48,539 bases of DNA from JAZKBN01 sp040388605 (GTDB lineage: Bacteria; Bacteroidota; Bacteroidia; Cytophagales; Flexibacteraceae). This document shows, piece by piece, positions 16,699 to 26,703 of the stretch. Position numbers and translations under genes: made by a program. The stretch spans positions 1-48,539 of the forward strand of contig JAZKBN010000011.1 in assembly GCA_040388605.1 (NCBI GenBank), in the 5' to 3' direction. Each line of letters starts with the position of its first letter. Position 1 is the stretch's first letter. The notes under the pieces were generated by a model. That model was not told where the DNA came from, made no database searches, and saw only the letters and a list, made by a program, of their open reading frames with translations.

Positions 16699-19600
16699 TT
16701 AGTCGAGTGTTATCTCCAACGCAAGGCCGCGCAGTTCGTGCACGAGTACGTTGAAAGATTCCGGTATATTCGGCTTAGGCATGTTTTCGCCTTTTACAAT
16801 GGCTTCATAAGCTTTGGCGCGTCCTATCACGTCATCCGACTTCACAGTCAGGATTTCCTGCAGTACGTGGCTGGCTCCGAACGACTCAAGCGCCCAAACC
16901 TCCATCTCGCCAAAACGCTGACCACCGAACTGGGCTTTACCGCCTAATGGCTGCTGCGTAATAAGTGAGTACGGACCGATTGAACGGGCGTGCATCTTAT
17001 CGTCTACAAGGTGACCCAGTTTAAGCATGTAAATCACGCCCACTGTAACCTGCTGATCGAAACGCTCCCCGGTAAGGCCGTTTTGCAGCCATGTACGGCC
17101 GAAGCTTGGCAGCTCAGCAGCATCAAGCTCTGCAACCACCTGTGCTTCGGTAGCGCCGTCGAAAATGGGGGTGGCGTACTTGCGACCCAATTTCAGACCT
17201 GCCCAGCCGAGTACGGTTTCATAAATCTGCCCAAGGTTCATACGGCTTGGTACGCCCAGCGGGTTCAATACGATGTCCATAGGAGTGCCGTCTTCCAGGA
17301 AGGGCATATCCTCTTCGCGCACAATACGGGCTACAACACCCTTGTTACCGTGGCGACCGGCCATCTTATCACCAACTTTAAGCTTACGCTTCTTGGCAAT
17401 ATAAACTTTGGCAAGCTTAACAATACCTGCAGGAAGCTCATCGCCAACCTCAAGGGTGAAACGGTCGCGTTTGAAACGGCCGGTTATTTCGTTACGCTTT
17501 TTAATGTAGTTCTTCACAAGCTGAATAATCAGCTTGTTGGTGTGCGTATCATCTGTCCAGTTATCAAGAACGGTATCGGCCAAAAGGTTAACTTCTTCGG
17601 GCACGTTGTAGCTGCTCTCGTCACGGAAATCGTTCTTTTCAGGGAACAGGTTTTCTGTGATATTGGTACGGTTGAATTTAACGCCCTTGGTTATAAGCTC
17701 GGTTCCGAACTTATGCTTAACGCCTGCGCTGGTTTTACCTTCGAGCAGGGTGGTAAGCTTTTCAATGGCCTGTGCACGAACCTGGGAAAGACCTTTGCCG
17801 TAACCTGATTTCAGGCCGTCAACTTCTTTCTTGCTCTTAAGGCGCAAGTCCTTATCCTTACGCGGACGGCTGAACAGCTTGGTTTCAATAACCACGCCCT
17901 TCATGCTTGGCGGCGCTTTCATAGAAGCATCCTTCACATCGCCTGCCTTATCGCCGAAAATGGCGCGAAGAAGCTTTTCTTCAGGGGTAGGGTCAGATTC
18001 GCCTTTAGGGGTAATTTTACCGATAAGAATATCGCCTTCCTTCACATCAGCGCCTATGCGGATAATGCCGTTTTCGTCAAGGTGACGAACAGCTTCTTCG
18101 CTTACGTTTGGTATTTCAGAGGTTAATTCTTCTTCGCCGCGTTTTGTATCACGTACTTCCAGCTCAAATTCTTCAATGTGAAGGCTGGTGAATACGTCGT
18201 CGCGCACTACGCGCTCGCTGATTACAATCGCATCCTCGAAGTTGTATCCCTGCCATGGCATGAATGCAACCTGCAGGTTACGGCCAAGGGCAAGTTCCCC
18301 GTTATTTGTTGCATAGCCTTCGCAAAGCGCTTCGCCTTTCTTAACACGCTGTAAGCGCTTAACAATAGGCTTCAGGTTTATGCAGGTATCCTGGTTGGTA
18401 CGGCGGAATTTAATCAGCTCGTAAGTACGCAGGCGGGTATCGAAATCAACAAGCAGCTGATCATCGCTCAAATCGTATTTTACTACAATTTTGTCTGCGT
18501 CTACGTAGTCAATTTCGCCATCCTCTTCGGCCAATACAAGTGTACGGCTGTCAAGTGCCACGCGCTTCTCAAGGCCGGTGCCAACAATAGGCGCCTGCGG
18601 ACGAAGCAATGGCACAGCCTGGCGTTGCATGTTCGAACCCATCAGGGCACGGTTGGCATCGTCATGCTCAAGGAAGGGGATAAGGCTTGCCGCAACAGAT
18701 ACAATCTGGTTGGGGGCCACATCCATATATTTCAGCTTGCCGGGCTCCACAATTGGGAAGTCACCTTCAAAGCGGGCTTTTACTTTGTCAATCAGGAAGT
18801 TACCCTTGCTGTCGATAGCGGCATTTGCCTGTGCAATGTTGTAGCCGTCTTCTTCTTCAGCGGTCAGGTAAACTACGTTTTTATCAACGCGGGCTTTTCC
18901 GTTTTCAACAAGGCGGTAAGGGGTTTCAATAAAGCCCATTCCGTTAACCTTGGCGTGAACGCAAAGGCTGCTGATAAGACCAATGTTCGGGCCTTCAGGC
19001 GTTTCAATGGTACAAAGCCTGCCGTAGTGCGTATAGTGAACGTCACGTACTTCGAAGCCTGCACGCTCGCGGCTCAAACCACCGGGACCTAATGCTGAAA
19101 GACGACGCTTGTGCGTAATCTCGGCAAGGGGGTTGGTCTGGTCCATGAACTGGCTTAATTGGTTGGTACCAAAGAAGCTGTTAATTACCGAGCTTAATGT
19201 ACGTGCGTTAATCAGGTCAACGGGCTTAAAGTCCTCGTTGTCGCGCACGTTCATACGTTCTTTAATGGTACGGGCCATACGGGCCAATCCCACGCCGAAC
19301 TGACCATACAATTGCTCGCCTACTGTACGTACACGACGATTGCTTAAGTGGTCAATATCATCAACTACCGCTTTGGAGTTAATAAGGCCAATCAGGTATT
19401 TAACAATGCTTACAATATCCTCGGTAGTTAGTACGCGAACGTCTATGCTGGTACCAAGGGTAAGTTTCTTGTTAATACGGTAACGGCCTACTTCCCCAAG
19501 GTCGTAGCGTTTGTCGCTGAAGAACAGGCTGTGAATAATGTCGCGGGCAGTTTGCTCATCAGGCGCTTCTGTATTACGCAGCTGACGGTAAATTTGCTCA

Positions 19601-20571
19601 ACGGCTTCTTTTTCGCTGTTGCTGTTATCTTTTTGCAGGGTGTTGTAAATAATGGCGAAATCGGCCACGTTCACATCATCACGGTGCAGGATGATTGATT
19701 TGCTGCCCGAATCAAGAATTACCTGTACGTCTTCCTCTTTAATATTAGAGTCGCGTTCCAGCAATACCTCGTTACGGTCAATAGAAACCACTTCACCGGT
19801 ATCTTCATCCACGAAGTCCTCGGTCCAGGTGCGAAGCACGCGGGCGGCAAGTTTACGGCCTATGGCCTTCTTCAGCGATGTTTTGTTAGCGGGAAGCTCT
19901 TCAGAAAGTTCGAAGAGATCAAGAATGTGCTTATCGGTACCGAAACCGATGGCGCGAAGCAGCGTTGTAACCGGGAATTTCTTCTTACGGTCTATGTACG
20001 CATACATCACGTTGTTAACGTCGGTTGCAAACTCAATCCAGCTTCCTTTGAACGGAATAATACGTGCGCTGTAAAGCTTGGTACCGTTGGTGTGCTTGCT
20101 TTGGGCGAAGAACACACCGGGGCTGCGGTGCAGCTGGCTTACAATAACACGTTCGGCGCCGTTAATAACGAAGCTGCCGCGTTGTGTCATGTAGGGTATG
20201 TTACCCAGGAACACTTCCTGTTCAATGGTTTCGAAGTCTTCGTTCTCGTTGTCTGAGCAGGATAGGCGAAGCTTGGCTTTCAGGGGCACTGAATAGGTCA
20301 GTCCGCGGTCAATGCATTCGTCTACCGAATACTTTGGCGGGTCCACCATATAATCAATGAACTCGAGCTTGAAGTTCTCGCGGGAGTCAGATATGGGGAA
20401 GTTCTCGCTGAATACCTTAAAGAGACCTTCTTTATTGCGGTTTTCAGCGGGCGTTTCCAGTTGGAAAAAGTCCTGAAATGATTGGAGCTGCACGTCCAGG
20501 AAATCGGGATATTCTATCGCCGATTTCACCGAAGCGAAGCTTATTCGCTCACTTGTTTGTTTTTGGGCCAA
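16699..20571 (-). CDS. rpoB: DNA-directed RNA polymerase beta subunit
   Basis: The complete 1,290-residue beta subunit of RNA polymerase. It starts with MAQKQTSERISFASVK and DFLDVQLQSFQDFF. The rifampicin-binding segment FGTNQLSQFMDQTNPLAEIT with THKRRLSALGPGG is wild type at the usual resistance positions. IETPEGPNIGLI, GYNFEDAIVISE, KVGDKMAGRHGNKGV and the C-terminal GGKAQFGGQRFGEMEVWALE are all intact. Length is near the Bacteroidota norm. Unusually, rplL is not upstream and rpoC is not downstream: a terminator follows the stop after 26 bases and about 580 bases without a gene precede the start. It has its own -7 element (20626-20633). Confidence 0.99.
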   Translation of the reverse strand: MAQKQTSERISFASVKSAIEYPDFLDVQLQSFQDFFQLETPAENRNKEGLFKVFSENFPISDSRENFKLEFIDYMVDPPKYSVDECIDRGLTYSVPLKAKLRLSCSDNENEDFETIEQEVFLGNIPYMTQRGSFVINGAERVIVSQLHRSPGVFFAQSKHTNGTKLYSARIIPFKGSWIEFATDVNNVMYAYIDRKKKFPVTTLLRAIGFGTDKHILDLFELSEELPANKTSLKKAIGRKLAARVLRTWTEDFVDEDTGEVVSIDRNEVLLERDSNIKEEDVQVILDSGSKSIILHRDDVNVADFAIIYNTLQKDNSNSEKEAVEQIYRQLRNTEAPDEQTARDIIHSLFFSDKRYDLGEVGRYRINKKLTLGTSIDVRVLTTEDIVSIVKYLIGLINSKAVVDDIDHLSNRRVRTVGEQLYGQFGVGLARMARTIKERMNVRDNEDFKPVDLINARTLSSVINSFFGTNQLSQFMDQTNPLAEITHKRRLSALGPGGLSRERAGFEVRDVHYTHYGRLCTIETPEGPNIGLISSLCVHAKVNGMGFIETPYRLVENGKARVDKNVVYLTAEEEDGYNIAQANAAIDSKGNFLIDKVKARFEGDFPIVEPGKLKYMDVAPNQIVSVAASLIPFLEHDDANRALMGSNMQRQAVPLLRPQAPIVGTGLEKRVALDSRTLVLAEEDGEIDYVDADKIVVKYDLSDDQLLVDFDTRLRTYELIKFRRTNQDTCINLKPIVKRLQRVKKGEALCEGYATNNGELALGRNLQVAFMPWQGYNFEDAIVISERVVRDDVFTSLHIEEFELEVRDTKRGEEELTSEIPNVSEEAVRHLDENGIIRIGADVKEGDILIGKITPKGESDPTPEEKLLRAIFGDKAGDVKDASMKAPPSMKGVVIETKLFSRPRKDKDLRLKSKKEVDGLKSGYGKGLSQVRAQAIEKLTTLLEGKTSAGVKHKFGTELITKGVKFNRTNITENLFPEKNDFRDESSYNVPEEVNLLADTVLDNWTDDTHTNKLIIQLVKNYIKKRNEITGRFKRDRFTLEVGDELPAGIVKLAKVYIAKKRKLKVGDKMAGRHGNKGVVARIVREEDMPFLEDGTPMDIVLNPLGVPSRMNLGQIYETVLGWAGLKLGRKYATPIFDGATEAQVVAELDAAELPSFGRTWLQNGLTGERFDQQVTVGVIYMLKLGHLVDDKMHARSIGPYSLITQQPLGGKAQFGGQRFGEMEVWALESFGASHVLQEILTVKSDDVIGRAKAYEAIVKGENMPKPNIPESFNVLVHELRGLALEITLD

Positions 20572-20625
20572 AGCTGTATGTGCGATTGGTTATTTAATGA
20601 CGTATCGAAAATTCAATACGGAGGG

Positions 20626-20633
20626 CAAAGGTA
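20626..20633 (-). promoter_or_regulatory. -7 promoter element of rpoB
   Basis: Minus-strand TACCTTTG, identical to the elements of rplU and rpsL, lies 55 bases before the rpoB start. A TTG at the -33 position is not evident. Confidence 0.55.
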
Positions 20634-21042
20634 CGAATTATTTTGCCTTGTGGGGTATTTAATATGAAAATTATTTGTAATGTATTGCGGTTATTAATAA
20701 GAGAGTTGTTTCGGATGCATTTAAGGAATAAAAACGAATATATAATGAGGCCAAAAAACTGCATTAATAACCTTGCCCCGCCGAAAAGAAAGAGGCTTGT
20801 GCGGAGAGCAAACGCAGGTTTAGTTGAAATAACCATACATAATATATGTTATATGGTATTTAGTTTTCGTAGCTCAGGCATTAAATTAACCTGCCCGGTT
20901 TAGTTCAGGGTTATATTTTAAAAGGTAAAACAAGCTTTTTGGCTAATAAAAGCATGAAAATCAGTTGCGGGGCAGGTTTCCGGCGCTGTTGACTGTTTTA
21001 ATTCAAAATATACCATTGAAATTTGCTCACATATTATTAATA
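20634..21042. other. Intergenic region between divergent rpoB and YceI-like gene
   Basis: AT-rich, with short frames only. No rplL or other ribosomal gene is present where one is usual. No RNA gene was recognised. Confidence 0.6.
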
Positions 21043-21071
21043 TTGCACCGAGTCATATACAGTTACCTTTT
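21043..21071 (+). promoter_or_regulatory. Candidate promoter of the YceI-like/CHU_C pair
   Basis: TTG (21043-21045), 18 bases, then TACCTTTT (21064-21071), one mismatch from TAnnTTTG. The predicted start near 21078 leaves a leader of about 70 bases. Confidence 0.4.
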
Positions 21072-21149
21072 TCCTGACGGGGAGGCAGGTATTTTGTTTG
21101 ACTACACTTCTTTCCTCTACTTTATCAATTTATTAATCCACATAACTAA

Positions 21150-21683
21150 ATGAAGCGGATTTTCTTTATCCTGCTGCTCTGTGCCGCCTTTTTTCCGGGG
21201 GTTAGTCAGCAGTTGTCCGGCTCTAACATCTCTACGTTTACCTTAGAGGGTAAGAGCGACAACTACATTTTTGAAACAAACAGTATGTACTCATACGTTT
21301 CTTTTCGTCCGAACGGCGTAGCTGTAAGGTTTCGCTGCAAGATTGCAACCTGCAAAGGCCTGAATGCAAAAGCCGACATGCTTTATGAAACCCTGAATTA
21401 CAAAACTTTCCAGGATTTCGATTTCGACGGCTCGGTAATCAGCAACATGCGTCCCAAACCGGGCAAACCTGTTCGTTTGCTGGTTAACGGTAAAGTTCGT
21501 TTCGGTATGAAGTCAGTAGCTGCACAAATTCCCGTTACAATTAGCAGCAACGGCTCCAAATACAGTTTTTCAGGTGACTATGAAGTTAACCTGCCGGGCA
21601 TCGGTTTCGCCATTCCTGCGAAATACTCAAATGACCTAACCGGTAAGCTTCATGTAATTTTCACCGACAAGCCTTCATTATAA
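21150..21683 (+). CDS. Secreted YceI-like lipocalin-fold protein
   Basis: A 177-residue protein with a signal peptide (MKRIFFILLLCAAFFPGVSQ). The mature part reads as a small beta-barrel. A central segment FQDFDFDGSVISNM is followed by paired strands, and the end NLPGIGFAIPAKYSNDLTGK matches the pattern of YceI-family proteins (periplasmic polyisoprenoid-binding-like barrels). Similarity is by pattern rather than by a decisive motif, so YceI-like is a moderate call. The gene lies 29 bases before the large CHU_C protein gene and is probably co-transcribed with it. Confidence 0.65.
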   Translation: MKRIFFILLLCAAFFPGVSQQLSGSNISTFTLEGKSDNYIFETNSMYSYVSFRPNGVAVRFRCKIATCKGLNAKADMLYETLNYKTFQDFDFDGSVISNMRPKPGKPVRLLVNGKVRFGMKSVAAQIPVTISSNGSKYSFSGDYEVNLPGIGFAIPAKYSNDLTGKLHVIFTDKPSL

Positions 21684-21712
21684 GACCTCTGTACCACTAT
21701 AAAGTTTTTCAA

Positions 21713-24700
21713 ATGTCAAACATCTACAGATACTTAATATATTCATTTGCACTCTTTGCGGTATTCCTCCTGTCTCAGGAAACCGTAAATGCGCAAGCCC
21801 GGGTTTGTACCAACTGGGGTATTCCTGAACCTAACTGTAATGCCCAGGCCCCGGCAAACTGCCGAAGCCAATTTGTTGGCTACAGGTATCATACCTGGCA
21901 GGATTGCTGCGGTGCCCGTGCCCTTTGTGCACAGGTTAACTTTATCTCAGGTTACAACCCTGATGCTGTCGATTCTTCAGAGAACGTTTGCGGTTCAGGT
22001 TGCGTTGCCAATGAAATGAGCGGCGGCCAATGTGGTACTGCTGAGCACCAGACTTCCTGGTACGTTTTTGAAGTTCGTCCGCTGGTTGATGAAAACGGCG
22101 ATTTGCTGGCCGGTGCAAGTAATCTTCCCGGCGCACCTGCAGGCACTCTTCGCTTTAAAATTATACCATGCGATATTGAGCCTAACAACGGCAATTGCAG
22201 CGGCTCTGTTACTGCTGAGCCTTGTGATTGCAATAATATTTCAATTGAGAATACAATTGAAGATGATGGTGAAACCGGCGGTACGGGTAATACCGATTAT
22301 GACTGGGCCCTTTACAATGTAACGAGCTTCCGCCAAAACAAAGCAGCTTCATGTGCTGCAATTAAATCATCTGCAAATGTTGGCGGCGCTAACAGCGTTA
22401 AAGTAAGCTGTAACTATTCAGGCGCACGTGGTGCAACCGGCGTTTTTGAACCCGGAGATATTGATGAAAATAATGCAGGAGGTCCCCGCTATAATAAACC
22501 TTTCAAAGTTTTTGTAGGTGATCGTTTTGTTCTTGCGGTAGATAACTTCAGCACCAACCTTCGCGGTTGCCAGGTAGATTTTACCGGTCGCGGCTGGCAT
22601 AACTGGCGTAACGAGCCCGAGTTTTCTGTTCAGGATTCCTCGGCGAACGTAACACTGCCAAGCGAAACGCTTAAATTTAACTCTATTGAAGCTGCTCCTA
22701 CCTGCTCTACAGGTACTATCAAATTCAAATTCAACAGGCCTGTATATTACGATGCGGTTAAAAAAGACCAATTCTCTATTGTTAAAAAAGGCAACAACGT
22801 AACTCCTGATAATCCTAAAACAATTATCGATAAAATTGTACCTGCTGACCCTGCCCTGATTACCACCATTGGTTATACCGATGAATACCTGGCATACGTT
22901 AGCTACCTGCACCCTACAGACCCTAATGATGCATCAAGCATGTATTTGCTGAAGCAGGTTAAAAAGGTAATTGACATTTGCCCTGCAGAGAACATTCTCG
23001 ATTCTATTCCATTCTATGTGGAGAAGATGATTGTACCGCAAAGCTATGCCAAGGTAATTTGCGAAGACAGTGCGCTTAACCTTTCAGCAATTGTCTCTGC
23101 CCAGTACCGTAAGGAATACCGTAATGATTCAAGCGAACGTGCTTTGAGCTATGAATGGCGCTCATATTACTATACCGGTACAGGTGCTAACCGCCGTACG
23201 GTTTTCCAAACCATCAGGCCGAATCAAACTGAAAGCAAGAATCCCCAGACCGATTCGGTTCAGCTAAACTTTGAGCACCCGGGTGTTCTGGTTTCCGGTG
23301 ATTTGAAAAAAGACTCTGTACTTAGATTTAAAGCCGTAAGGCTTGATGCCGACTCAATTTTCCGCTTCCGTGCATACGTTCGCGGTAACGATACCCTTGG
23401 TGATTGTAAAGACTCAACTGACTTTATTATTAAGGTGCATGCCAACCCGGTAGTATTGCCCGATACAGGTAAGTTCTGGTGCTATGGCCACCCGATTACT
23501 ATTACAGCATCAAGTCCTGATACAACCGGTCCCTACCTGTTCTTCTGGAAAAGCAAAAATCACCCTGATGAAACTTTATTCCGTACCCGCGATATTTCAT
23601 TCATCGCAGATACAACTGACAGCCTCAGGCTTTACGTTGTTGATACTTCGGATACCACCCGCTGCGACACTTACAGCAAGTGGAACTATGCACGCGTAAG
23701 TATTCCAAGGCTTAAATCTGTTTCAGATACTACAATTGCTGTTTGTACCGGTTCAACAGTTCGTTTAACGCCACAGGCTATTTATGCCCGTAATTACAAA
23801 AACCTTGATCAACGCTCTAAGCTTCGTTATGAATGGAAGTTTTATAAGCGTTCAGCCAATGGGGGACGGAGTTATGTAAATATTGTTAAAGATAATGACC
23901 AGGTTCTCTCAGACCCGACAAATCGACTACGAAAGGTTCTTGTTACCCACGTTGCAGGTGATACCCTACAGGATTCTGTACTTACAGTTGTGCCAAAGGA
24001 ATTTAAAGCCGACAGTACACTTAACTTCAGGCTATATGTTTGGACCTCAACAGATCCTAAAACAAATACCTGTTCTACCTGTCCTGATTTAATCTGTAAA
24101 GATTCTATTGATTTCCACATCAATGTAAGGCCACTGCCTGATATTGTTACCGATACCGCCACTACATGGTGTTATGGTGACCCGGTTACAATTCATGCCT
24201 TCGCACCTGTTGGGCCGCAATACAAATTCAGCTGGGAAAGTAAAAACTACGGTGCCGGAGCTGAGCTTTACAGCACACGTAACGCCACTTTCGTAGCTGA
24301 TTCAACAGACAGCCTGCGCTTAACTGTTACAGATATGCACGATACGACTTACTGTGAGTCTAAAACGAAATGGATAAAAGTATCAGTTAGCAAGCCTGTA
24401 ATTACCCAGTTCTTAATGGATACTGCTAAGTGGGGTTCTGCAAGCTTCCCTGCTACAGTTACTTTCAGGAACACCAGCTACATGCAATACGCGGGTGGCT
24501 CACCACGCCCGGTACCTTACGATACTGCCAACTACAAGTTCGTTTGGACTTTTGGGGATGGGGCACCTATTTCTGATAACAGCTCAAGAACAGATACGGT
24601 AACCTATGACACGACCCAACACGTATCTCATACGTTTAGGGAATCATTCACAGGTTCAGATAACCATACTTACATTGTGAACCTGCGCTTCCTTGATCCT

Positions 24701-25012
24701 GTAGGACAGGCAACCGATGCAGAGCGTTGTACGCCAAGCCAGAGCCAAACCTTGCTGCTCCGCAGCAGCGCTTTCCCGAACGTTATTACCCCGGGCGGCG
24801 ATGGACATAACGATAACCTGGCCTTCTACGGTGTGAGCCGCGACATTACCCTGAAAGTTTACAATCGTTGGGGTCATGAAGTTTACAGCAAGCACCCGTA
24901 TGATAACACCTGGAACGGAGATGATCTGCCGAACGGTGTGTATTACTACGTATTGGAAGACAATCTTGCTCCCCAGAACAATAAAACCAGCTGGATTAAG
25001 GTTGTTAAATAG
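21713..25012 (+). CDS. Large secreted Cys-rich protein with CHU_C (T9SS type B) tail
   Basis: A 1,099-residue protein with signal peptide ending VNAQ. The N-terminal ~300 residues are unusually rich in cysteine (WGIPEPNCNAQAPANCRSQF, QDCCGARALC, NVCGSGCV) and look like a disulfide-stabilised head. The middle contains Ig-like segments with repeated blocks: VKVHANPVVLPDTGKFWCYG against INVRPLPDIVTDTATTWCYG, each followed by a strand ending FVADSTDSLRL or FIADTTDSLRL. A PKD-type FVWTFGDG motif precedes the tail. The end is a CHU_C domain: NVITPGGDGHNDNLAFYG, VYNRWGHEVY and WNGDDLPNGVYYYVLE. Transport is by T9SS. A role in adhesion or gliding is the family inference. It is preceded by the YceI-like gene and ended by a UUCG-capped terminator. 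Confidence 0.9.
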   Translation: MSNIYRYLIYSFALFAVFLLSQETVNAQARVCTNWGIPEPNCNAQAPANCRSQFVGYRYHTWQDCCGARALCAQVNFISGYNPDAVDSSENVCGSGCVANEMSGGQCGTAEHQTSWYVFEVRPLVDENGDLLAGASNLPGAPAGTLRFKIIPCDIEPNNGNCSGSVTAEPCDCNNISIENTIEDDGETGGTGNTDYDWALYNVTSFRQNKAASCAAIKSSANVGGANSVKVSCNYSGARGATGVFEPGDIDENNAGGPRYNKPFKVFVGDRFVLAVDNFSTNLRGCQVDFTGRGWHNWRNEPEFSVQDSSANVTLPSETLKFNSIEAAPTCSTGTIKFKFNRPVYYDAVKKDQFSIVKKGNNVTPDNPKTIIDKIVPADPALITTIGYTDEYLAYVSYLHPTDPNDASSMYLLKQVKKVIDICPAENILDSIPFYVEKMIVPQSYAKVICEDSALNLSAIVSAQYRKEYRNDSSERALSYEWRSYYYTGTGANRRTVFQTIRPNQTESKNPQTDSVQLNFEHPGVLVSGDLKKDSVLRFKAVRLDADSIFRFRAYVRGNDTLGDCKDSTDFIIKVHANPVVLPDTGKFWCYGHPITITASSPDTTGPYLFFWKSKNHPDETLFRTRDISFIADTTDSLRLYVVDTSDTTRCDTYSKWNYARVSIPRLKSVSDTTIAVCTGSTVRLTPQAIYARNYKNLDQRSKLRYEWKFYKRSANGGRSYVNIVKDNDQVLSDPTNRLRKVLVTHVAGDTLQDSVLTVVPKEFKADSTLNFRLYVWTSTDPKTNTCSTCPDLICKDSIDFHINVRPLPDIVTDTATTWCYGDPVTIHAFAPVGPQYKFSWESKNYGAGAELYSTRNATFVADSTDSLRLTVTDMHDTTYCESKTKWIKVSVSKPVITQFLMDTAKWGSASFPATVTFRNTSYMQYAGGSPRPVPYDTANYKFVWTFGDGAPISDNSSRTDTVTYDTTQHVSHTFRESFTGSDNHTYIVNLRFLDPVGQATDAERCTPSQSQTLLLRSSAFPNVITPGGDGHNDNLAFYGVSRDITLKVYNRWGHEVYSKHPYDNTWNGDDLPNGVYYYVLEDNLAPQNNKTSWIKVVK

Positions 25013-25037
25013 GAACCTTCATTCATCATAAATTTAG

Positions 25038-25061
25038 AACGGCTCGCTTCGGCGGGCCGTT
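25038..25061 (+). terminator. UUCG-capped terminator after the CHU_C gene
   Basis: AACGGCTCGC (25038-25047) pairs with GCGGGCCGTT (25052-25061) around TTCG, giving a 10-bp stem with one T-G wobble. The following T-tract (CCTGTTTTA) is weak but present. Confidence 0.75.
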
Positions 25062-25212
25062 CCTGTTTTAGGGGCTGAGCTAAGCTTGCTGATTAGGTCC
25101 TGTTTTAAATTTGCACATTCCGGGCCGTAGCCCACTTTTGCCGATAATATAAATTCTGAAAATAAATTTCCCATTGCGACTGCTAAATCCCGAAATTTGG
25201 CGTTTAAGTATG

Positions 25213-25231
25213 GCCGGGTAAATTGCCCGGC
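25213..25231. other. Small hairpin in the leader of the aminotransferase gene
   Basis: GCCGGG (25213-25218) pairs with CCCGGC (25226-25231) around TAAATTG, 65 bases before the likely start codon. No U-tract follows. The role is unknown. Confidence 0.4.
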
Positions 25232-25296
25232 ATTACAAAATCACGACCTGCATATTCGGTTTGGCCGGGCAGGGAATTGCAAAGAAAAATTTGCCT

Positions 25297-26436
25297 ATGC
25301 GCCCCATACACATGGTTGACCTGTTCAGCCAATACGAAAGAATTAAGCCGGAGATTGATGCCGCAATTCAGAATGTAATTGATACTACCGCTTTTATAAA
25401 CGGTCCCGATGTAAAGCTATTCGCAAAAGAGCTGTCGGAATGGCTTGATGTGCCTTATGTAATTCCCTGCGCCAACGGAACCGATGCTTTGCAGGTTGCC
25501 ATAATGGCCCTTGATTTGCCCAAGGGCAGCGAGATTATTGTACCTGCTTTTAATTATGTAGCCACCGCCGAGGTTATTGCCCTGCTCGATATGGTCCCGG
25601 TTTTTGTGGATGTGCTGCCCGGCACTTTCGGCATAGACCCGGTAAAGGCTGAGGCTGCCATTACAGGTAAAACAGGGGCCATTATGCCCGTGCACCTTTT
25701 CGGCCAGTGCGCCGATATGGCATCAATTCTAGCCATTGCGGCTAAGCATAAACTTTTCGTAATTGAAGACTGCGCCCAGGCAATTGGCGCCAAATACACC
25801 ATGCCCGACGGGCAGGTTTATACCGCCGGCGCTATGGGCCATGTGGGTACCACATCTTTCTTCCCGAGCAAAAACCTGGGCTGCATGGGCGACGGCGGCG
25901 CTATTTTTACCGTTAACGAAGCCTTGGCTGCCCGCATGCAGATGATTGCCAACCACGGGCAGAAAAAGAAATATTCTTATGAAACCATAGGTGTCAACAG
26001 CCGCCTTGATACCGTGCAGGCTGCCTTGCTGCGCGTGAAGCTGCGTTACCTGACCTCTTTTACAGAGTCCCGTATTGATGCAGCCACATACTACGACGAT
26101 GCTTTTGCCGCGGCCGACAATATTCTTACCCCTGTGCGCGACCCTAACAGCACACATGTTTTTCACCAATACACCATACAGGTTTTAGGCCAAAACCGCG
26201 ATGAGCTGAAAGCATCATTGGCAGCCAAAGGTATTCCGGCTATGGTTTATTACCCCGGCCCGCTGCATTTGCAAAAAGCTTATGAATACCTGGGCTTCAA
26301 AGCCGGGGATTTCCCGGTGGCGGAGCATTTATGCACACAGGTAATCAGCCTGCCCATGCATACTGAACTTGATGAGGAGCAGCTGGCATATATTTGCTCA
26401 TCGGTGCTTGAGCTGGTTTCTGTTGCGCAAAACTAA
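25297..26436 (+). CDS. DegT/DnrJ/EryC1/StrS-family PLP aminotransferase
   Basis: A fold-type I PLP enzyme of the sugar aminotransferase family, which converts nucleotide-linked keto-sugars to amino-sugars for surface polysaccharides. I use ATG 25297 (MRPIHMVDLFSQY), which gives 379 residues, close to the family norm. A TTG start at 25261 would add twelve residues of little value. Visible motifs are NGTDALQ (cofactor phosphate), a VPAFNYVATAE loop, PVHLFGQCADM, the PLP-contacting IEDCAQAIGA, and TSFFPSKNLGCMGDGGA, whose lysine (residue 192 from this start) is the Schiff-base lysine. It is closest in pattern to WbpE/WlbC-type UDP-hexuluronate aminotransferases, but the substrate cannot be fixed. 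No other sugar gene is nearby, so pathway context is missing. Confidence 0.92.
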   Translation: MRPIHMVDLFSQYERIKPEIDAAIQNVIDTTAFINGPDVKLFAKELSEWLDVPYVIPCANGTDALQVAIMALDLPKGSEIIVPAFNYVATAEVIALLDMVPVFVDVLPGTFGIDPVKAEAAITGKTGAIMPVHLFGQCADMASILAIAAKHKLFVIEDCAQAIGAKYTMPDGQVYTAGAMGHVGTTSFFPSKNLGCMGDGGAIFTVNEALAARMQMIANHGQKKKYSYETIGVNSRLDTVQAALLRVKLRYLTSFTESRIDAATYYDDAFAAADNILTPVRDPNSTHVFHQYTIQVLGQNRDELKASLAAKGIPAMVYYPGPLHLQKAYEYLGFKAGDFPVAEHLCTQVISLPMHTELDEEQLAYICSSVLELVSVAQN

Positions 26437-26527
26437 GCGGGTTTTGCTGCCTTTGTGTTGAAAGTCAGGCACAAACAAACGGCTTGTAAATATTGGGCTT
26501 GCCGGTATATATTATCTTGCGAAAATA

Positions 26528-26559
26528 TTTTGCCGGCAAATTGAAAAACCATACCTTTG
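26528..26559 (+). promoter_or_regulatory. Promoter of the rpsL-rpsG-fusA-rpsJ operon
   Basis: TTTTG (26528-26532), 19 bases, then TACCTTTG (26552-26559). This is an exact fit to the Bacteroidota consensus and the same -7 as rplU and rpoB. The predicted start near 26566 leaves a leader of about 138 bases before rpsL. Confidence 0.75.
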
Positions 26560-26703
26560 CAGTTCCAAAAAATTGGAGGGGTAAGCCATGCTTTCTGTGC
26601 TGGCAGGCCCTATCCTTAACGGATAAATTAAATCAAACAAAATCAGGGACTTACGAAAGGCTATTTACTTTCCCCTGTCGCGCTTTTACAATAAAAAAAC
26701 AGA

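Noticed and set aside
16990..17808. 272-residue open frame on the + strand
   Set aside because: It is entirely antisense to rpoB, whose protein is unmistakable. The opposite frame is open because of codon bias.
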